IMG/VR virus record: IMGVR_UViG_3300036770_003780
Coordinates: 1 to 35,385 of that record
Direction: 5' to 3' (one strand)
DNA: 35,385 bases
From: a virus
Below the pieces are notes generated by a model. That model was not told the DNA's origin and searched no databases. It saw only the letters and a list, made by a program, of their open reading frames with translations. Within the stretch, counting starts at the first letter, position 1; each line of letters opens with the position of its first letter. Positions 34,790 through 35,385 of this stretch are shown in pieces. The translations under genes were made by a program, and so were the position numbers.

Positions 34790-35385
34790 GTAAGAAAAAA
34801 AATGCTAAAAATTTTTGGGGGTTGGATCAGACAGGTCAGTAACCAGGGCTATACGTATAGCTATACCCTCTGAGAACGTAGAGGGATTACCTTGGCCGGC
34901 CTAAGGGGATATTCCTATAGAGATAGAGGAGATATCTAACCCGCCTAGTATTTGACTACACCCATGTAATCTGCGGGTCATTAGGATAATTCTATTCAGA
35001 ATAAGTACCGTCTTATTCTCCATAGATAGAAGGAGGATAGATACCTAGATAGAGAGGAGAGTAGAGACCATCTGACTAGGGAAGATATGATAATTAATAA
35101 TATAGTTTGTTGAAAACCCCTTAATAATGGGCTTGATTCAACTTACTTGATATAAAGTATTATATTATCCTAAGGAATAGACTATTTATCTAGAAAAAAC
35201 ACCAAAAACACACCAAAAACAATAAAAAACAAACAAAAAAACACACAAAAAAATGGGCTTAGGCGACCACAAAAGACCACCTAAACCCATAAATCTGCAC
35301 ACAAACAGAACAACAACAAGAATGGAATATATTCTAGGTAAATGGAGCACACAACACACATGATCTATAGACGTATGTACGTATA
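34790..35385. other. Non-coding, structure-rich right end
   Basis: I see no credible gene here. Features: GCTATACGTATAGC (34848-34861, perfect palindrome); hairpin CCCTCT/AGAGGG (34866-34885); GGCCGGCC within a larger imperfect palindrome near 34890; hairpin AGAATAAG/CTTATTCT (34998-35019); a GA-rich stretch at about 35025-35075; hairpin GTTGAA...TTCAAC (35109-35142); an A/C-only tract (35194-35253, no G, one T); and inverted repeat ATGGGCTTAGG/CCTAAACCCAT (35253-35290) enclosing two GACCAC copies. This may be an origin, packaging or end region, but nothing decides which. Confidence 0.6.

Noticed and set aside
34679-34873. 64-aa open frame in the right end
   Set aside because: It runs across the 24-base direct repeats, has no Shine-Dalgarno or promoter, and its sequence shows no conserved pattern.
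34830-34930. tRNA gene
   Set aside because: Hairpins are present but no cloverleaf with a T-loop (TTCGA-type) and acceptor stem could be built.

Overview
This window looks like part of a tailed double-stranded DNA bacteriophage genome (Caudoviricetes), probably infecting an actinobacterium. The phage assignment rests on a contiguous minus-strand head/structural block: a portal, a prohead protease with scaffold-like tail, an HK97-fold major capsid protein, small virion proteins and fibres. The actinobacterial host is suggested by a WhiB-like regulator (31481-31717), a DUF2746-like membrane protein (21728-21934), and many genes whose start codon sits 6-7 bases after a TANNNT hexamer with no Shine-Dalgarno, as in leaderless actinobacterial mRNAs. 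Most of the window is AT-rich. The right end (about 28.8-34.5 kb) is visibly richer in GC.

Layout. Positions 1-635 (minus) hold the start of a secreted PA14-domain protein that runs off the left edge. Positions 722-1938 (plus) hold two overlapping 2-oxoglutarate/Fe(II) oxygenases. Positions 1926-13986 (minus) form the structural block, read right to left: small protein, portal, 86-aa protein, protease/scaffold, capsid, terminator, then small virion proteins, a long fibre with three chitin-binding-like repeats, a glycine-rich fibre protein and two paralogous accessory proteins. Positions 14080-18182 (minus) carry a small protein, a sulfotransferase-like protein, class II ribonucleotide reductase, a GT4 glycosyltransferase and a small protein. 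From 18343 everything is on the plus strand: thyX, small proteins, a 384-aa virion-type protein, a DUF2746-like protein, three tandem cytochrome P450 genes (21938-25307), a small protein, an HTH protein, a short-chain dehydrogenase, a DUF6065-like protein, a zinc-ribbon protein, a DUF1599-like protein and a dCMP deaminase-like protein.

Positions 30250-34550 hold eight single-gene transcription units. Each has a 42-bp inverted repeat (13-bp arms, conserved core GACGCATGCGGCT), exactly 25 bp, then a 32-bp promoter (GTTTAGTGCG box, 18-bp spacer, TANNNT). Seven of the eight then carry a covarying RNA hairpin with one bulged A at the predicted transcript 5' end. Each unit ends with a Shine-Dalgarno, a short ORF and its own terminator. 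The last two units encode paralogues and each also carries an inverted copy of the repeat downstream. From 34560 to the right edge I see no convincing gene, only direct repeats, palindromes and an A/C-only tract.

How it may work together: class II RNR, ThyX, dCMP deaminase and the DUF1599-like protein fit nucleotide supply during infection. The P450s, SDR, 2OG oxygenases, sulfotransferase, glycosyltransferase and DUF6065-like protein are a modification/oxidation set lying in AT-rich islands between ordinary phage genes; their substrates are unknown. The repeat-controlled units look like a coordinately controlled regulon, perhaps early accessory genes. The two most unusual features are the P450 trio and the repeat promoter/RNA-hairpin array.
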